A stretch of 64,000 nt of DNA from NCBI RefSeq assembly GCF_000426045.1, contig NZ_AUEP01000004.1:400942-464941 (forward strand), in the 5' to 3' direction. Under the pieces are notes generated by a model. That model was given only the letters and a program-made list of their open reading frames with translations, did no database searches and was not told where the DNA came from. This DNA comes from Marmoricola sp. URHB0036. Its GTDB lineage: Bacteria; Actinomycetota; Actinomycetes; Propionibacteriales; Nocardioidaceae. The position numbers and the translations under genes are program-made. How positions within the stretch are numbered: position 1 is the first letter of the stretch; every line of letters begins with the position of its first letter. Below are positions 47,209-55,556 of the stretch, piece after piece.

Positions 47209-48480
47209 GTGACCAGCCCCCCTGCCGCCGACGCGCCCCCAGGCCGTCTGGTGGCTCGCACCGTCGAGGTGGTCGCCCCCGACTCGATGCCGGCGTCGCT
47301 GCTCGACCTGCTTCCCTCCGACGAGCCGATGGCCTGGCTGCGCCGCGGCGAGGGGATGGTCGCCTGGGGCGTGGCCGCGCGCTGCCGCACCAGCGGCCCG
47401 GACCGGTTCGCCGACGCCGCCGACTGGTGGCAGCAGGTCTCGAGCTCGGCGTTCGTCCGCGACGAGGTGCGCACCCCCGGCACTGGCCTGATCTGCTTCG
47501 CCAGCTTCGGCTTCGCCGACGACCCGGGCGACAGCGTCCTCGTGGTGCCGCGCGTCATCGTCGGCACCCGGCGCGGGCGGTCCTGGGTCACGATCATCGG
47601 TCAGGACGAGCTGGCCCCGATGCCGCAGCTCGACACACAGCCGATGCCACCCGCGCCGCGCAACGTGACCTTCGCCGACGGGGCGATGAGCGGCGCCGCC
47701 TGGGAGTCCGTGGTGGCCGACGCCGTACGCCGCATCGGCTCCGGCGAGCTGGAGAAGGTCGTGCTGGCCCGCGACCTGGTCGCCACCGCCGACGTCGAGA
47801 TCGACGTGCGCTGGCCGCTGCGCGAGCTGGCCGAGGGCTACCAGATGTGCTGGACCTTCCACGTCGACCGGCTCTTCGGCGCCACCCCGGAGCTGTTGGT
47901 ACGTCGCGAGCGCGGCCTGGTCACCTCGCGGGTGCTGGCCGGCACCATCCGGCGCACCGGCGACGACGAGCGCGACGCCGGCCTCGCGGGCCAGCTGGCG
48001 AGGTCCTCGAAGGACCTCGAGGAGCACGAGTACGCCGTGCGCTCGGTCGCCGACTCGCTGGCGCCGTACTGCTCCTCCACCAACGTGCCCGAGGTGCCGT
48101 TCGTCCTGCACCTGCCCAACGTGATGCACCTGGCCACCGACGTCACCGGCGTCGTGCACGACTCCGACGGCGCCAGCGTCCTCGAGCTGGCCGCCGCGCT
48201 GCACCCGTCCGCGGCCGTGGGCGGTACGCCGACCAAGGTGGCCGTCGAGCTGATCGCGGAGATCGAGGGCATGGACCGTGGCCGCTACGCCGGACCGGTC
48301 GGCTGGATCGACGCCGACGGTGACGGCGAGTTCGGCATCGCGCTGCGCTCGGCGCAGATCGAGGCGCACCAGGTGCGGCTGTTCGCCGGCTGCGGCATCG
48401 TCGCCGACTCCGACCCCGAGGCCGAGCTGGCCGAGGCGCAGGCGAAGTTCCTGCCGGTCCGCGACGCGCTGACCGACTAG
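47209..48480 (+). CDS. menF: Isochorismate synthase
   Basis: 423 residues of the chorismate-binding enzyme family. GELEKVVLARDLVATA, FGATPELLVRRERGLVTSRVLAGTI, HLATDVTGVV, ALHPSAAVGGTPT and GRYAGPVGWIDADGDGEF are the conserved active-site blocks. Turns chorismate to isochorismate, the first menaquinone step; neighbouring menG and the menDCE set favour this over a siderophore role. GTG start; another GTG two codons upstream is equally possible. Confidence 0.9.
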   Translation: MTSPPAADAPPGRLVARTVEVVAPDSMPASLLDLLPSDEPMAWLRRGEGMVAWGVAARCRTSGPDRFADAADWWQQVSSSAFVRDEVRTPGTGLICFASFGFADDPGDSVLVVPRVIVGTRRGRSWVTIIGQDELAPMPQLDTQPMPPAPRNVTFADGAMSGAAWESVVADAVRRIGSGELEKVVLARDLVATADVEIDVRWPLRELAEGYQMCWTFHVDRLFGATPELLVRRERGLVTSRVLAGTIRRTGDDERDAGLAGQLARSSKDLEEHEYAVRSVADSLAPYCSSTNVPEVPFVLHLPNVMHLATDVTGVVHDSDGASVLELAAALHPSAAVGGTPTKVAVELIAEIEGMDRGRYAGPVGWIDADGDGEFGIALRSAQIEAHQVRLFAGCGIVADSDPEAELAEAQAKFLPVRDALTD

Positions 48481-48487
48481 GCAGACC

Positions 48488-49651
48488 TCAGCGGACGGCG
48501 GTCTCGAGGTAGTCGCGAGTCCTGGCCCGCTCGCGCGCCAAGGTCTCGTTGACCCGCTGGTGGTCGACCTGGTGGCCGAGGATCTCGCTGATCGCGCCCA
48601 TCTCGGTCACGCGCTGGGAGGAGACCCCGAAGGTGTCCAGCAGGTATCCCAGCTTCTCCTCGTTGCCGTAGCCGTGGCCGACGCTGCGCCGGATGATCGT
48701 GGCGAACGGACGGTTGTTGATGAGCGCGAAGATCGTGCCGTGGAAGGTGTCGGTGACGATGGCCTCCGCGTCGCGGAAGTAGGCCAGCAGCTCGAACGGG
48801 TCGCAGTTCACGAACCGGTCGCAGCACTCCTGGACGCCGCCGAAGCAGAGGATCTCGGCACCGATGCTGCGGGCGTACTTCCGCAGGATCTCGTTCTCCT
48901 GGCTGTTCAGCCGGCCGCCGTACCCGTAGACGATGACGTACTTGCCCTCGCGCTGGCGCTCCTTGGGGATGCGGCTCTCCAGGCTCATGTAGTCGTAGGC
49001 CAGCACCGGGTCGACGTTGACCGTCGGCCGCTGCCCGGTCAGGGCCTCGACGATGCGCGCGGAGTTCTCGTCGCGCACCGAGATGGCCGCGAACGCTGCG
49101 AAGTCGCGCTCCAGGTCACCCCGGATCCCGAAGGCCTCGAGCTTGTCCAGGGTGGTGTTGCCGAACGACCCGGCGTAGGAGATCACCTTCCTGGCTGGGG
49201 ACTCGTGGCCGAAGAGGTCACGCGAGTAGCCGACCCGGGTGTTGCCCTGCACGCAGTTGAAGACCTCGTCGCTGCCGATCACCTGGACGTCGAGATCGAG
49301 GTCGTGGTTGGGCTGCGGGGTGATGCCGAGCATCGGGAAGTTGCGGGCGCCGTACGTCCTCTTGTGGTTGAGGAAGCGCATGCGGTCGGACAGCTTCGCG
49401 TCGACCTGGTTGTACTCCCGGACCTTCGAGATCACCCGTCCGACCTTGGACGTCGGCTCGGCCGCGGCCGCGTCCTTGACCAGGATCGGGCCTGGTCGGT
49501 AGTCGACGAAGGACACGTTGACGTCGTCGGCGAGACCTTCGAGCAGCCGACGCAGACCGTAGCCCTGCAACGAGGATCCGTAGTTGTAGATCCGCTGCAT
49601 GGACATGATTCCGACGTTCTTCACCGGGGTTGGCTCCTCGAGAGACGACAT
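48488..49651 (-). CDS. Polysaccharide pyruvyl transferase family protein
   Basis: 387 residues. KNVGIMSMQRIYNYGSSLQGYGLRRLL at the start and DTFHGTIFALINNRPFATI near the end are typical of the PS_pyruv_trans family, which moves pyruvate from PEP to a sugar as a ketal. No glycosyltransferase, flippase or other polysaccharide gene is beside it, so its acceptor is unknown. Its stop lies 7 bp from the menF stop (convergent). Confidence 0.85.
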   Translation of the reverse strand: MSSLEEPTPVKNVGIMSMQRIYNYGSSLQGYGLRRLLEGLADDVNVSFVDYRPGPILVKDAAAAEPTSKVGRVISKVREYNQVDAKLSDRMRFLNHKRTYGARNFPMLGITPQPNHDLDLDVQVIGSDEVFNCVQGNTRVGYSRDLFGHESPARKVISYAGSFGNTTLDKLEAFGIRGDLERDFAAFAAISVRDENSARIVEALTGQRPTVNVDPVLAYDYMSLESRIPKERQREGKYVIVYGYGGRLNSQENEILRKYARSIGAEILCFGGVQECCDRFVNCDPFELLAYFRDAEAIVTDTFHGTIFALINNRPFATIIRRSVGHGYGNEEKLGYLLDTFGVSSQRVTEMGAISEILGHQVDHQRVNETLARERARTRDYLETAVR

Positions 49652-49743
49652 ACGCCACGGGCGTCGATGGCCGGGCTCAGCTGTTCGCTGCCCCGAGCGT
49701 ACGCGCCTTATCCCTTTTGTCCGTCGCTGACGGGAGGGGGCGA

Positions 49744-50307
49744 CTAGACCGGTGGCCGTCCGCTCATCGGCGAGACCGCCGGTTTGGGTACGACGGGCTC
49801 CGGGTCGTCGCGTCGCTGCCGCACTGCGTCCTTGATCTGCTCGATGTTGTTGCGCAGCAGATCGGAGATCAGGTCGTCCATGCGCGGGTCACCGAGCATC
49901 TCGATCAGCACGCGGAGGGTGGTCTCGCTGACCTGGTGCACGATCGTGTCGTAGCCGGGCAGGTGCGAGACCACGCGCGCCGCCGGGTCGTTGCGCACCT
50001 TCTCGGCCACCAGAGCGACCAGGTCGTCGTGGTTCTCCACCAGCGCAGTGGAGATGTTCTTCGTGTAGTGGCCCGACGCGAGCACCGCGCTCACCTCGTC
50101 CAGCACGGCGACCGTGATCGGCCGTTTGACCAGGTCGATCGCCCAGAGGGAGAGCCGGTTCATCCGCCGGATCGCCCACGGGGTGTGCAGCCCGCGTCGG
50201 ACGAGCACCCAGGTCAGCAGCGCCGACAGGATCGACAGCACGGCGAACGCCGCCACGACCACCAGCAGGAACTGGGGGACGGAGAGGCTGCGCAGCCAGT
50301 CGATCAC
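49744..50307 (-). CDS. Single-pass membrane protein, unknown
   Basis: 187 residues: one N-terminal membrane segment (about 10-33), then an amphipathic helix-rich cytoplasmic part with DEVSAVLASGHYTKNISTALVE, and a Pro-rich end. GTG start. It precedes the MFS gene's 3' end in the opposite order of reading, 51 bp apart on the same strand. I do not recognise the family. Confidence 0.65.
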   Translation of the reverse strand: MIDWLRSLSVPQFLLVVVAAFAVLSILSALLTWVLVRRGLHTPWAIRRMNRLSLWAIDLVKRPITVAVLDEVSAVLASGHYTKNISTALVENHDDLVALVAEKVRNDPAARVVSHLPGYDTIVHQVSETTLRVLIEMLGDPRMDDLISDLLRNNIEQIKDAVRQRRDDPEPVVPKPAVSPMSGRPPV

Positions 50308-50358
50308 GGGGACATCCTGCCCTGTCCGCCGCAGATGGGCTCCCTCGAAAAGGGCGAG

Positions 50359-51666
50359 TCAGTCGAGCGGGTGCGCCATCTCGTCCTGCGGCAGCCTCGC
50401 CCACAGGATCGCGACCACCGCGAACACGAGCGGGGTCACGCCGGCCAGCAGGAACGTGTCCGCGAGGCCGATGGCGTTCGAGACCGGTCCGGCCAGCGCC
50501 ATCGAGATCGGCATCAGGCTCACCGAGACGAAGAAGTCCAGCGAGGCGACCCGCCCCAGCAGGTGTGCGGGCACCCGGCGCTGGAGCAGCGTCCCCCAGA
50601 TCACCATGGGCGCGCTGAACAGAGCGCCCAGCACGAACGCGCACGCCACCACGACCCAGACCGCCGACGCGCGACCCATCAGGATCATCGGCAGGCAGGC
50701 GACGCCCCACATCAGGTTCATCAAGGTGAGGTAGCGACGCGGCATCCGCAGCGAGGCCATCACCATCGATCCGACGGCACCGCCGATCCCGAACGAGGCG
50801 AGCACCATCGCGTGGTCTCCGGCATTGCCTCCCAGACGGTCCTTGACTACGAACGGGATCAGCACCTCGAGCGGACCCATCACCGCGAGCACCATCAGCG
50901 ACGCGAACAGCAGGGTGGCGAGCAGCCACGGCGTACGCAGCATGTAGGAGATGCCGTCGCGCATGTCGTGCAGGGCTCCGCGCACCGGGTGGACGTCCAC
51001 GGTCGAGAGGTCGCGTCGCACCGGCGTACGCGGGAGTCGGATCTGGACGACGACACCGACCGTCGCGACGACCGCTGCGACCAGGCACGCCCAGGCCGGC
51101 GAGGCGATCCCGACGACGACACCGGCGACGCCGGGGCCGATGGCCTCCGCCACCAGCGGCCGGACCATCCCCTCGAAGCCGTTGACGGCCATCAGGTCGG
51201 ACTCGGGCACGATCGCGGGCAGCCAGGCGGAGTACGCCGCGTAGTAGAACGCCATCCCCGCTCCGAGGAAGAACGACACGACGCCGAGGTGCCACAGCTC
51301 GGTGGCTCCGGCCAGCGACAGCACGGTGACGACGGTGTAGCTGACCACCTCGGCGCTGGCGACGGTCATCACGATCAGCTTCTGCGGGACCCGGTCGGCG
51401 ATCACGCCCGCCAGCAGGGCCGGAAGGAGTACGCCGATCGCGCCGGCCGTCGAGACGACGGAGAGCTGCGCCGGTCCGCCACCGAGTCGGATGACCTCCC
51501 AGACGAGAGCCACGGTCCACACGCCGTACGCGAAGGCGCCGCAGGCCAGCGCGACCGCCATCCTGCGGTAGGCCGGGATGCGGAACGGGGTGAGCATCCG
51601 CGGCAGCTGCCGGACGCTCGGCGTCTCGCGGGTCAGCTCGTCCTCGGTGACCGTGGGCTCGATCAT
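50359..51666 (-). CDS. MFS transporter
   Basis: 435 residues, about 12 membrane helices of the major facilitator superfamily (MFS_3, enterobactin exporter-like). LLPALLAGVIADRVPQKLIV is the loop 2-3 signature and LLQRRVPAHLLGRVASLDFF its second-half match. A GAGGAGGAG site precedes the ATG. Probably a drug/small-molecule exporter; substrate unknown. A structured leader lies upstream. Confidence 0.88.
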   Translation of the reverse strand: MIEPTVTEDELTRETPSVRQLPRMLTPFRIPAYRRMAVALACGAFAYGVWTVALVWEVIRLGGGPAQLSVVSTAGAIGVLLPALLAGVIADRVPQKLIVMTVASAEVVSYTVVTVLSLAGATELWHLGVVSFFLGAGMAFYYAAYSAWLPAIVPESDLMAVNGFEGMVRPLVAEAIGPGVAGVVVGIASPAWACLVAAVVATVGVVVQIRLPRTPVRRDLSTVDVHPVRGALHDMRDGISYMLRTPWLLATLLFASLMVLAVMGPLEVLIPFVVKDRLGGNAGDHAMVLASFGIGGAVGSMVMASLRMPRRYLTLMNLMWGVACLPMILMGRASAVWVVVACAFVLGALFSAPMVIWGTLLQRRVPAHLLGRVASLDFFVSVSLMPISMALAGPVSNAIGLADTFLLAGVTPLVFAVVAILWARLPQDEMAHPLD

Positions 51667-52165
51667 CACTCCTCCTCTCGCCCCCCAGTGTGGGGCTGAG
51701 GTGGCACTCCGGGCCACGGGATATCCCCGTGCCGAGGCGAGCCGCTGCACGTCATACGAAACGGCTGTCATGGCGACCAGAACGTATGACGTCCCACGAA
51801 TCGGTCGGCGACGAGAACTACGCCGGCGAGGGCCGTGAGGTGACCGCTGGATGCGCCGTGGCAACCATCGGGAGCGCCGTAACCCCCCGCACTCCCGATG
51901 GCGGTTCTCCCGGCGATAGCTGCGCCAAGGAGAAGTCCGTTGCCCGCGGTCACGCATCGCAGAGACCGGGGTCCGGGGTCAGTGGGTGCTGAGCGGAAAC
52001 TTACACCGAGTTCGCCGGTTTGGCATTGACGACATCGATTCGCGTGCGGACGATGGAGCGCAGACCGGTGCCCCCTGCTGCGCATCCCCCCGCTCATGCA
52101 GGGGGCCTCGGCTTCCCACTTCCAGATCCGACGCCCCTCCACTCACTCCGCGGGGACCTGATCGA
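51667..52165. other. 500-bp gene-free stretch with hairpins ahead of the MFS gene
   Basis: No frame looks coding. Reading toward the MFS gene (minus strand): GTGACCGC / GCGGTCAC arms (about 51839-51847 and 51944-51951) enclose a perfect 10-bp hairpin CCATCGGGAG / CTCCCGATGG (51865-51874 and 51892-51901). A further inverted repeat ACGTCATACG / CGTATGACGT (51749-51758 and 51783-51792) follows. The first could be a structured leader RNA, the second an operator near the promoter. I match no known riboswitch class. Confidence 0.4.
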
Positions 52166-53110
52166 TCAGAGGGGCACGGGGCCCTCGGGGACCGCGCCAC
52201 CCTCCTCGTCCTCCTCCTCGAGGCCGGCGACCGCGACGAGGATCAGCGCGGCGCCGATGATGCCGAGCAGGCCGAGCCGCTCGCCGAGGATGACGGCGGC
52301 GAGGACGGCGGCGGTCACGGGTTCGAGGAGGGTCGCCACGAGGGCAGCGCTGCCGGTGACGGTGCGCAGGCCGGCGTACAGCAGCGCGTAGGCCAGCGCG
52401 AGCGTGGCGACGCCGAGGTAGACGAGCAGCACGGCCACCTGCGGATCACTCGGGACGTAGGGGCCACCGGCCAGCAGGCCGAACGGCAGCAGGGCGATCG
52501 CACCGGCGGTGGAGGTCGCCGTGGTGAGGGCCAGTGGGGTGGTCAAGCCGGTGAGCGGTCGGCCGATCCCGGTGGCCAGCGCGTACGTCGCTCCGGAGGC
52601 CGCTGCGAGGAGCACGCCCAGGAGCGGGTGCGGTCCCGTGGTCGACGTACCCGCGTCTGCGCTGACCAGGACGAGACCACCGAGGGCGGCACCCAGCACG
52701 AGCAACCGCATCCGGCTCGGCCACCTCCGCGCGGCGACGCTCTCCGCGATCGTCAGGAGCACCGGCGCCAGGCCGAGCGCCACGACGGTCGAGACGGTGA
52801 CGCCGACGGCGAGCACGGCGCCGAAGTACAGCGCCTGGTAGGCACCCGTGCAGCAGCCGACGATGACCGCCGTGCCGGGCCGTTGTCGCATGAGTCGGCG
52901 CAGGTCGGCGAAGCCGCGAGTCACCAGCAGCGCGGCGAAGAGTACGACGGCGGCGAGCACCATCCGCCAGGTGCTGACCACCAGCACCGACATCGGCTCG
53001 CGGTCGCGGATGAGCTGCATGACGAGTCCGCCGGTGCCCCAGAGCACACCGGCGAGGGACACCTGCAGGAGGCCGAGACGGGCACGGCCGGAGGAGAACG
53101 GGGAGGACAT
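52166..53110 (-). CDS. EamA family transporter
   Basis: 314 residues, ten membrane segments as two five-helix EamA repeats (SLAGVLWGTGGLVMQ; LEPVTAAVLAAVILGERLG). The C-terminal tail is strongly acidic (LEEEDEEGG). Likely an exporter of small metabolites. The substrate cannot be told from sequence. Confidence 0.88.
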   Translation of the reverse strand: MSSPFSSGRARLGLLQVSLAGVLWGTGGLVMQLIRDREPMSVLVVSTWRMVLAAVVLFAALLVTRGFADLRRLMRQRPGTAVIVGCCTGAYQALYFGAVLAVGVTVSTVVALGLAPVLLTIAESVAARRWPSRMRLLVLGAALGGLVLVSADAGTSTTGPHPLLGVLLAAASGATYALATGIGRPLTGLTTPLALTTATSTAGAIALLPFGLLAGGPYVPSDPQVAVLLVYLGVATLALAYALLYAGLRTVTGSAALVATLLEPVTAAVLAAVILGERLGLLGIIGAALILVAVAGLEEEDEEGGAVPEGPVPL

Positions 53111-53161
53111 GGGAGGGCTGCTTCCGACGTCGGGACGAGGGGTCGTCTGAGCAGCTGTCGC

Positions 53162-53184
53162 GCACCGACCCAGGAAGTCGGTGC
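53162..53184. terminator. Hairpin between the metallo-hydrolase and EamA genes
   Basis: GCACCGAC (53162-53169) and GTCGGTGC (53177-53184) form a perfect 8-bp stem with a 7-nt loop. A smaller hairpin, TCCGG / CCGGA, lies just beyond. It follows the stop of the metallo-hydrolase gene by about 75 bp. No T-run is present, so a Rho-independent terminator is only possible. Confidence 0.4.
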
Positions 53185-53259
53185 GGTGCCGCTCCGGTCA
53201 GGCAGCCGGAGGGGGTACGACGAGGCGGTGTCGGATCACGTGAGGGATCCTGCCACGTC

Positions 53260-53895
53260 TCAGAGGTCGGCGCCCTCCGCGAGTCTCGTGAACTGCAGAC
53301 CGCGCTCGCCGAGCATCCGGGTCAGGTGGGCGTCGACCATCCCGAGCCCGATCTCGCTGTAGATCTTGTCGTGGATGGCGAGCGACCTCGCAGCGCCGAC
53401 CTCGCGACCGAAGTCGATGCACTCACCGACCTTGAGCCAGGGCGCGCTGACCGGCAGCAGCAGCAGGTCGACCTGCTCCGGCGGCGGCGTCAGCGAGTCG
53501 CCGGGGTGGTAGATCTTCTGGCCCTCGACCTCGAGGACGTAGCCGCTGTTGTCGAAGCGCGGGTAGTCCTGGTGGATGACGGCGTGCTTCTCGCCCACGA
53601 CCTGGACCGGCACCCCGACGTCGTACGACGCACCGGGCTCGACCACGGTCAGCCGCTCGGCGACGTCGGGAGCGTCGTTGCGGATCTGCTCGGCGACGGC
53701 ACCGATGGTGAACACCGGGGCGTCGGTACGCCGCAGGTGTTCGGGCGAGTAGTGGTCGGCGTGCTCGTGGGTGATGAGCACGGCGGTGGCCCCGTCGACG
53801 GCCTCGGGCTCGGTGAACCCGCCGGGGTCGAGGACGACCACGTGGCCGTCGGTCTCGAGTCTCACGCACGCATGTCCGAACTTCGTGATCCGCAT
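53260..53895 (-). CDS. MBL-fold metal-dependent hydrolase
   Basis: 211 residues of the UlaG-like metallo-beta-lactamase group. ITKFGHACVRLE begins the fold, THEHADHY is the metal motif (HxHxDH), and YHPGDS and LPVSAPWLKV follow. Substrate unknown; such proteins are often lactonases or phosphodiesterases. Divergent from the monooxygenase gene over a 56-bp gap with a palindrome, so the two may be co-controlled. Confidence 0.88.
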   Translation of the reverse strand: MRITKFGHACVRLETDGHVVVLDPGGFTEPEAVDGATAVLITHEHADHYSPEHLRRTDAPVFTIGAVAEQIRNDAPDVAERLTVVEPGASYDVGVPVQVVGEKHAVIHQDYPRFDNSGYVLEVEGQKIYHPGDSLTPPPEQVDLLLLPVSAPWLKVGECIDFGREVGAARSLAIHDKIYSEIGLGMVDAHLTRMLGERGLQFTRLAEGADL

Positions 53896-53920
53896 GAAAT
53901 CAGCGTAAGGTGCCGCTCTA

Positions 53921-53935
53921 TTGAACGGAGTTCAA
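53921..53935. promoter_or_regulatory. Palindrome between divergent hydrolase and monooxygenase genes
   Basis: TTGAAC-gga-GTTCAA is a perfect 6+3+6 palindrome in the 56-bp gap. It resembles TetR-type operators. No regulator gene is adjacent. Confidence 0.4.
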
Positions 53936-53951
53936 GAAAGGGACTGGTGTC

Positions 53952-55475
53952 ATGGCAGACCGCGAGGTGACGATCGTCGGCGCCGGTTTCGGCGGCATGG
54001 GCGCGGCCATCAGCCTCAAGAAGCTGGGGTACGACGACCTCCTGATCCTCGAGCGCGAGGACGATCTCGGCGGCACCTGGCACGTCAACCACTACCCCGG
54101 CCTGGCCGTCGACATCGCGAGCGTCACCTACTCCTACTCCTTCGAGCCCAACCCCCACTGGCAGCACTGGTTCGCCCGCGGAGCCGAGCTGAAGCAGTAC
54201 GCCGAGCACGTCGCCGACACCTACGACCTGCGCCGGCACATGCGCTTCGCGGTGTCGGTCGAAGGCGCCCGCTGGGACGAGGACGAGCAGCACTGGGTCG
54301 TGTCCGTAGGTGGTCGAGCAGCGAGCGCAGCGAGCGATCAGTCGAGACCACCCGGCGTCGGGACCACCTTCACCACCCGCTTCCTGTTGACCGCCACCGG
54401 CTTCCTCTCCCAGCCGCGACTGCCCCGCATCGAGGGCGTGCACCAGTTCGCCGGCGAGGTCGTCCACACCGCGAAGTGGGACGACTCCACTTCTCTCGAG
54501 GGCAAGCGAGTCGCGGTGATCGGCACCGGTGCGACAGCGGTGCAGCTGATCCCGGAGATCGCCGACGTGGCCTCGGCGCTGACCGTCTATCAACGCACAC
54601 CGATCTGGGTCACCCCGAAGACCGACTTCCGGATCCCCCGGTGGCTGCAGCGGCTGTTCGCCGTACAGCCATGGACGCAGCGGCTCGCCCGTCGGGCCAA
54701 CAGCGCCTGGCTCGAGGGGTTGATGGTCACGGCGGTGCTGCACTACCGGCAGGCCCGGTTCTTCAACCAGGCCGCCGCACGGCTGTCGAAACGCCACCTC
54801 GCCAAGCAGGTCGCCGACCCCGAGCTGCGCCGGAAGCTGACGCCCGACTACAGCTTCGGCTGCAAGCGGCCGACCTTCTCCAACGACTACTTCCCGACCT
54901 TCACCCGGCCGCACGTCACGCTCGAGACGACACCGATCGATCGCATCACGCCGACCGGGATCGTCACGACCGACGGCCAGGAGACGACCGTGGACACCCT
55001 CGTCCTCGCCACCGGCTTCAACCTGTGGGACGCGAACTTCCCGGCCATCGAGGTGATCGGCCGCGAGGGTCGCAACCTCGGCAAGTGGTGGCGCGAGCAG
55101 GGCTACCAGGCCTACGAGGGCGTCTCGGTGCCGCAGTTCCCCAACTTCATCACCCTGAGCTCGCCGTACAGCTACTCCGGGCTGTCCTACTTCATGACCA
55201 TCGAGGTGCAGATGCGCCACCTCGAACGAGTCTTCGGCTCACTCGCCAGCAGCGGCGCCCGCACCTTCGAGATCAGCGAGCGCGCCAACGACGAGTTCCT
55301 GGCCCGGATGCTCGCGCGGATGGACGACACCGTCTTCACCCTCGGCTCGTGCGCCACCTCGCGCAGCTACTACTACACCAACGAGGGCGACGCCGTGATC
55401 CTCCGCCCGACGTCCTCCAGGAGCGCCCGCAAGGCGGTCGAGTCCTTCCCGATCACCGACTACGAGCTCGCGTAG
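53952..55475 (+). CDS. Baeyer-Villiger-type flavin monooxygenase with a repeat-derived insert
   Basis: 507 residues. FAD Rossmann motif GAGFGG (10-15), the Baeyer-Villiger fingerprint F-x-G-x3-H-x3-W as FAGEVVHTAKW (166-176), and the NADPH Rossmann motif GTGATA (191-196) are present. Such enzymes insert oxygen into ketones to make esters or lactones. Residues about 120-134 (GGRAASAASDQSRPP) come from a palindromic repeat, identical but for one base to the copy at 45297-45341; they fall in a loop before TTRFLLTATGF. A palindromic terminator-like element begins 4 bp after the stop. Confidence 0.9.
   Translation: MADREVTIVGAGFGGMGAAISLKKLGYDDLLILEREDDLGGTWHVNHYPGLAVDIASVTYSYSFEPNPHWQHWFARGAELKQYAEHVADTYDLRRHMRFAVSVEGARWDEDEQHWVVSVGGRAASAASDQSRPPGVGTTFTTRFLLTATGFLSQPRLPRIEGVHQFAGEVVHTAKWDDSTSLEGKRVAVIGTGATAVQLIPEIADVASALTVYQRTPIWVTPKTDFRIPRWLQRLFAVQPWTQRLARRANSAWLEGLMVTAVLHYRQARFFNQAAARLSKRHLAKQVADPELRRKLTPDYSFGCKRPTFSNDYFPTFTRPHVTLETTPIDRITPTGIVTTDGQETTVDTLVLATGFNLWDANFPAIEVIGREGRNLGKWWREQGYQAYEGVSVPQFPNFITLSSPYSYSGLSYFMTIEVQMRHLERVFGSLASSGARTFEISERANDEFLARMLARMDDTVFTLGSCATSRSYYYTNEGDAVILRPTSSRSARKAVESFPITDYELA
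54309..54352. repeat. Palindromic repeat copy inside the monooxygenase gene
   Basis: 44 bp from GGTGGTCGAGCAGCGAGCG to TCGAGACCACC. It equals the intergenic copy at 45297-45341 except for one missing C in the core. The gene remains open through it. Confidence 0.88.
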
Positions 55476-55479
55476 AGCT

Positions 55480-55544
55480 GGATAGTCCAGAACGAAACGC
55501 CGCTGCGGGTCGGCGTACGAGCGGTCAAGCGTTCTGGACTATCC
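55480..55544. repeat. GGATAGTCC-type palindromic element, copy 2 (possible terminator)
   Basis: GGATAGTCCAGAACG (55480-55494) and CGTTCTGGACTATCC (55530-55544) are perfect 15-bp arms with a 35-nt spacer. It lies between the convergent monooxygenase and antiporter genes and may act as a terminator for both. Confidence 0.8.
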
Positions 55545-55556
55545 GGTACGACGCAG

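Noticed and set aside
51667..52165. Known riboswitch (cobalamin, TPP, glycine, SAM, ydaO types)
   Set aside because: None of the conserved core sequences I know for these classes is present on either strand.
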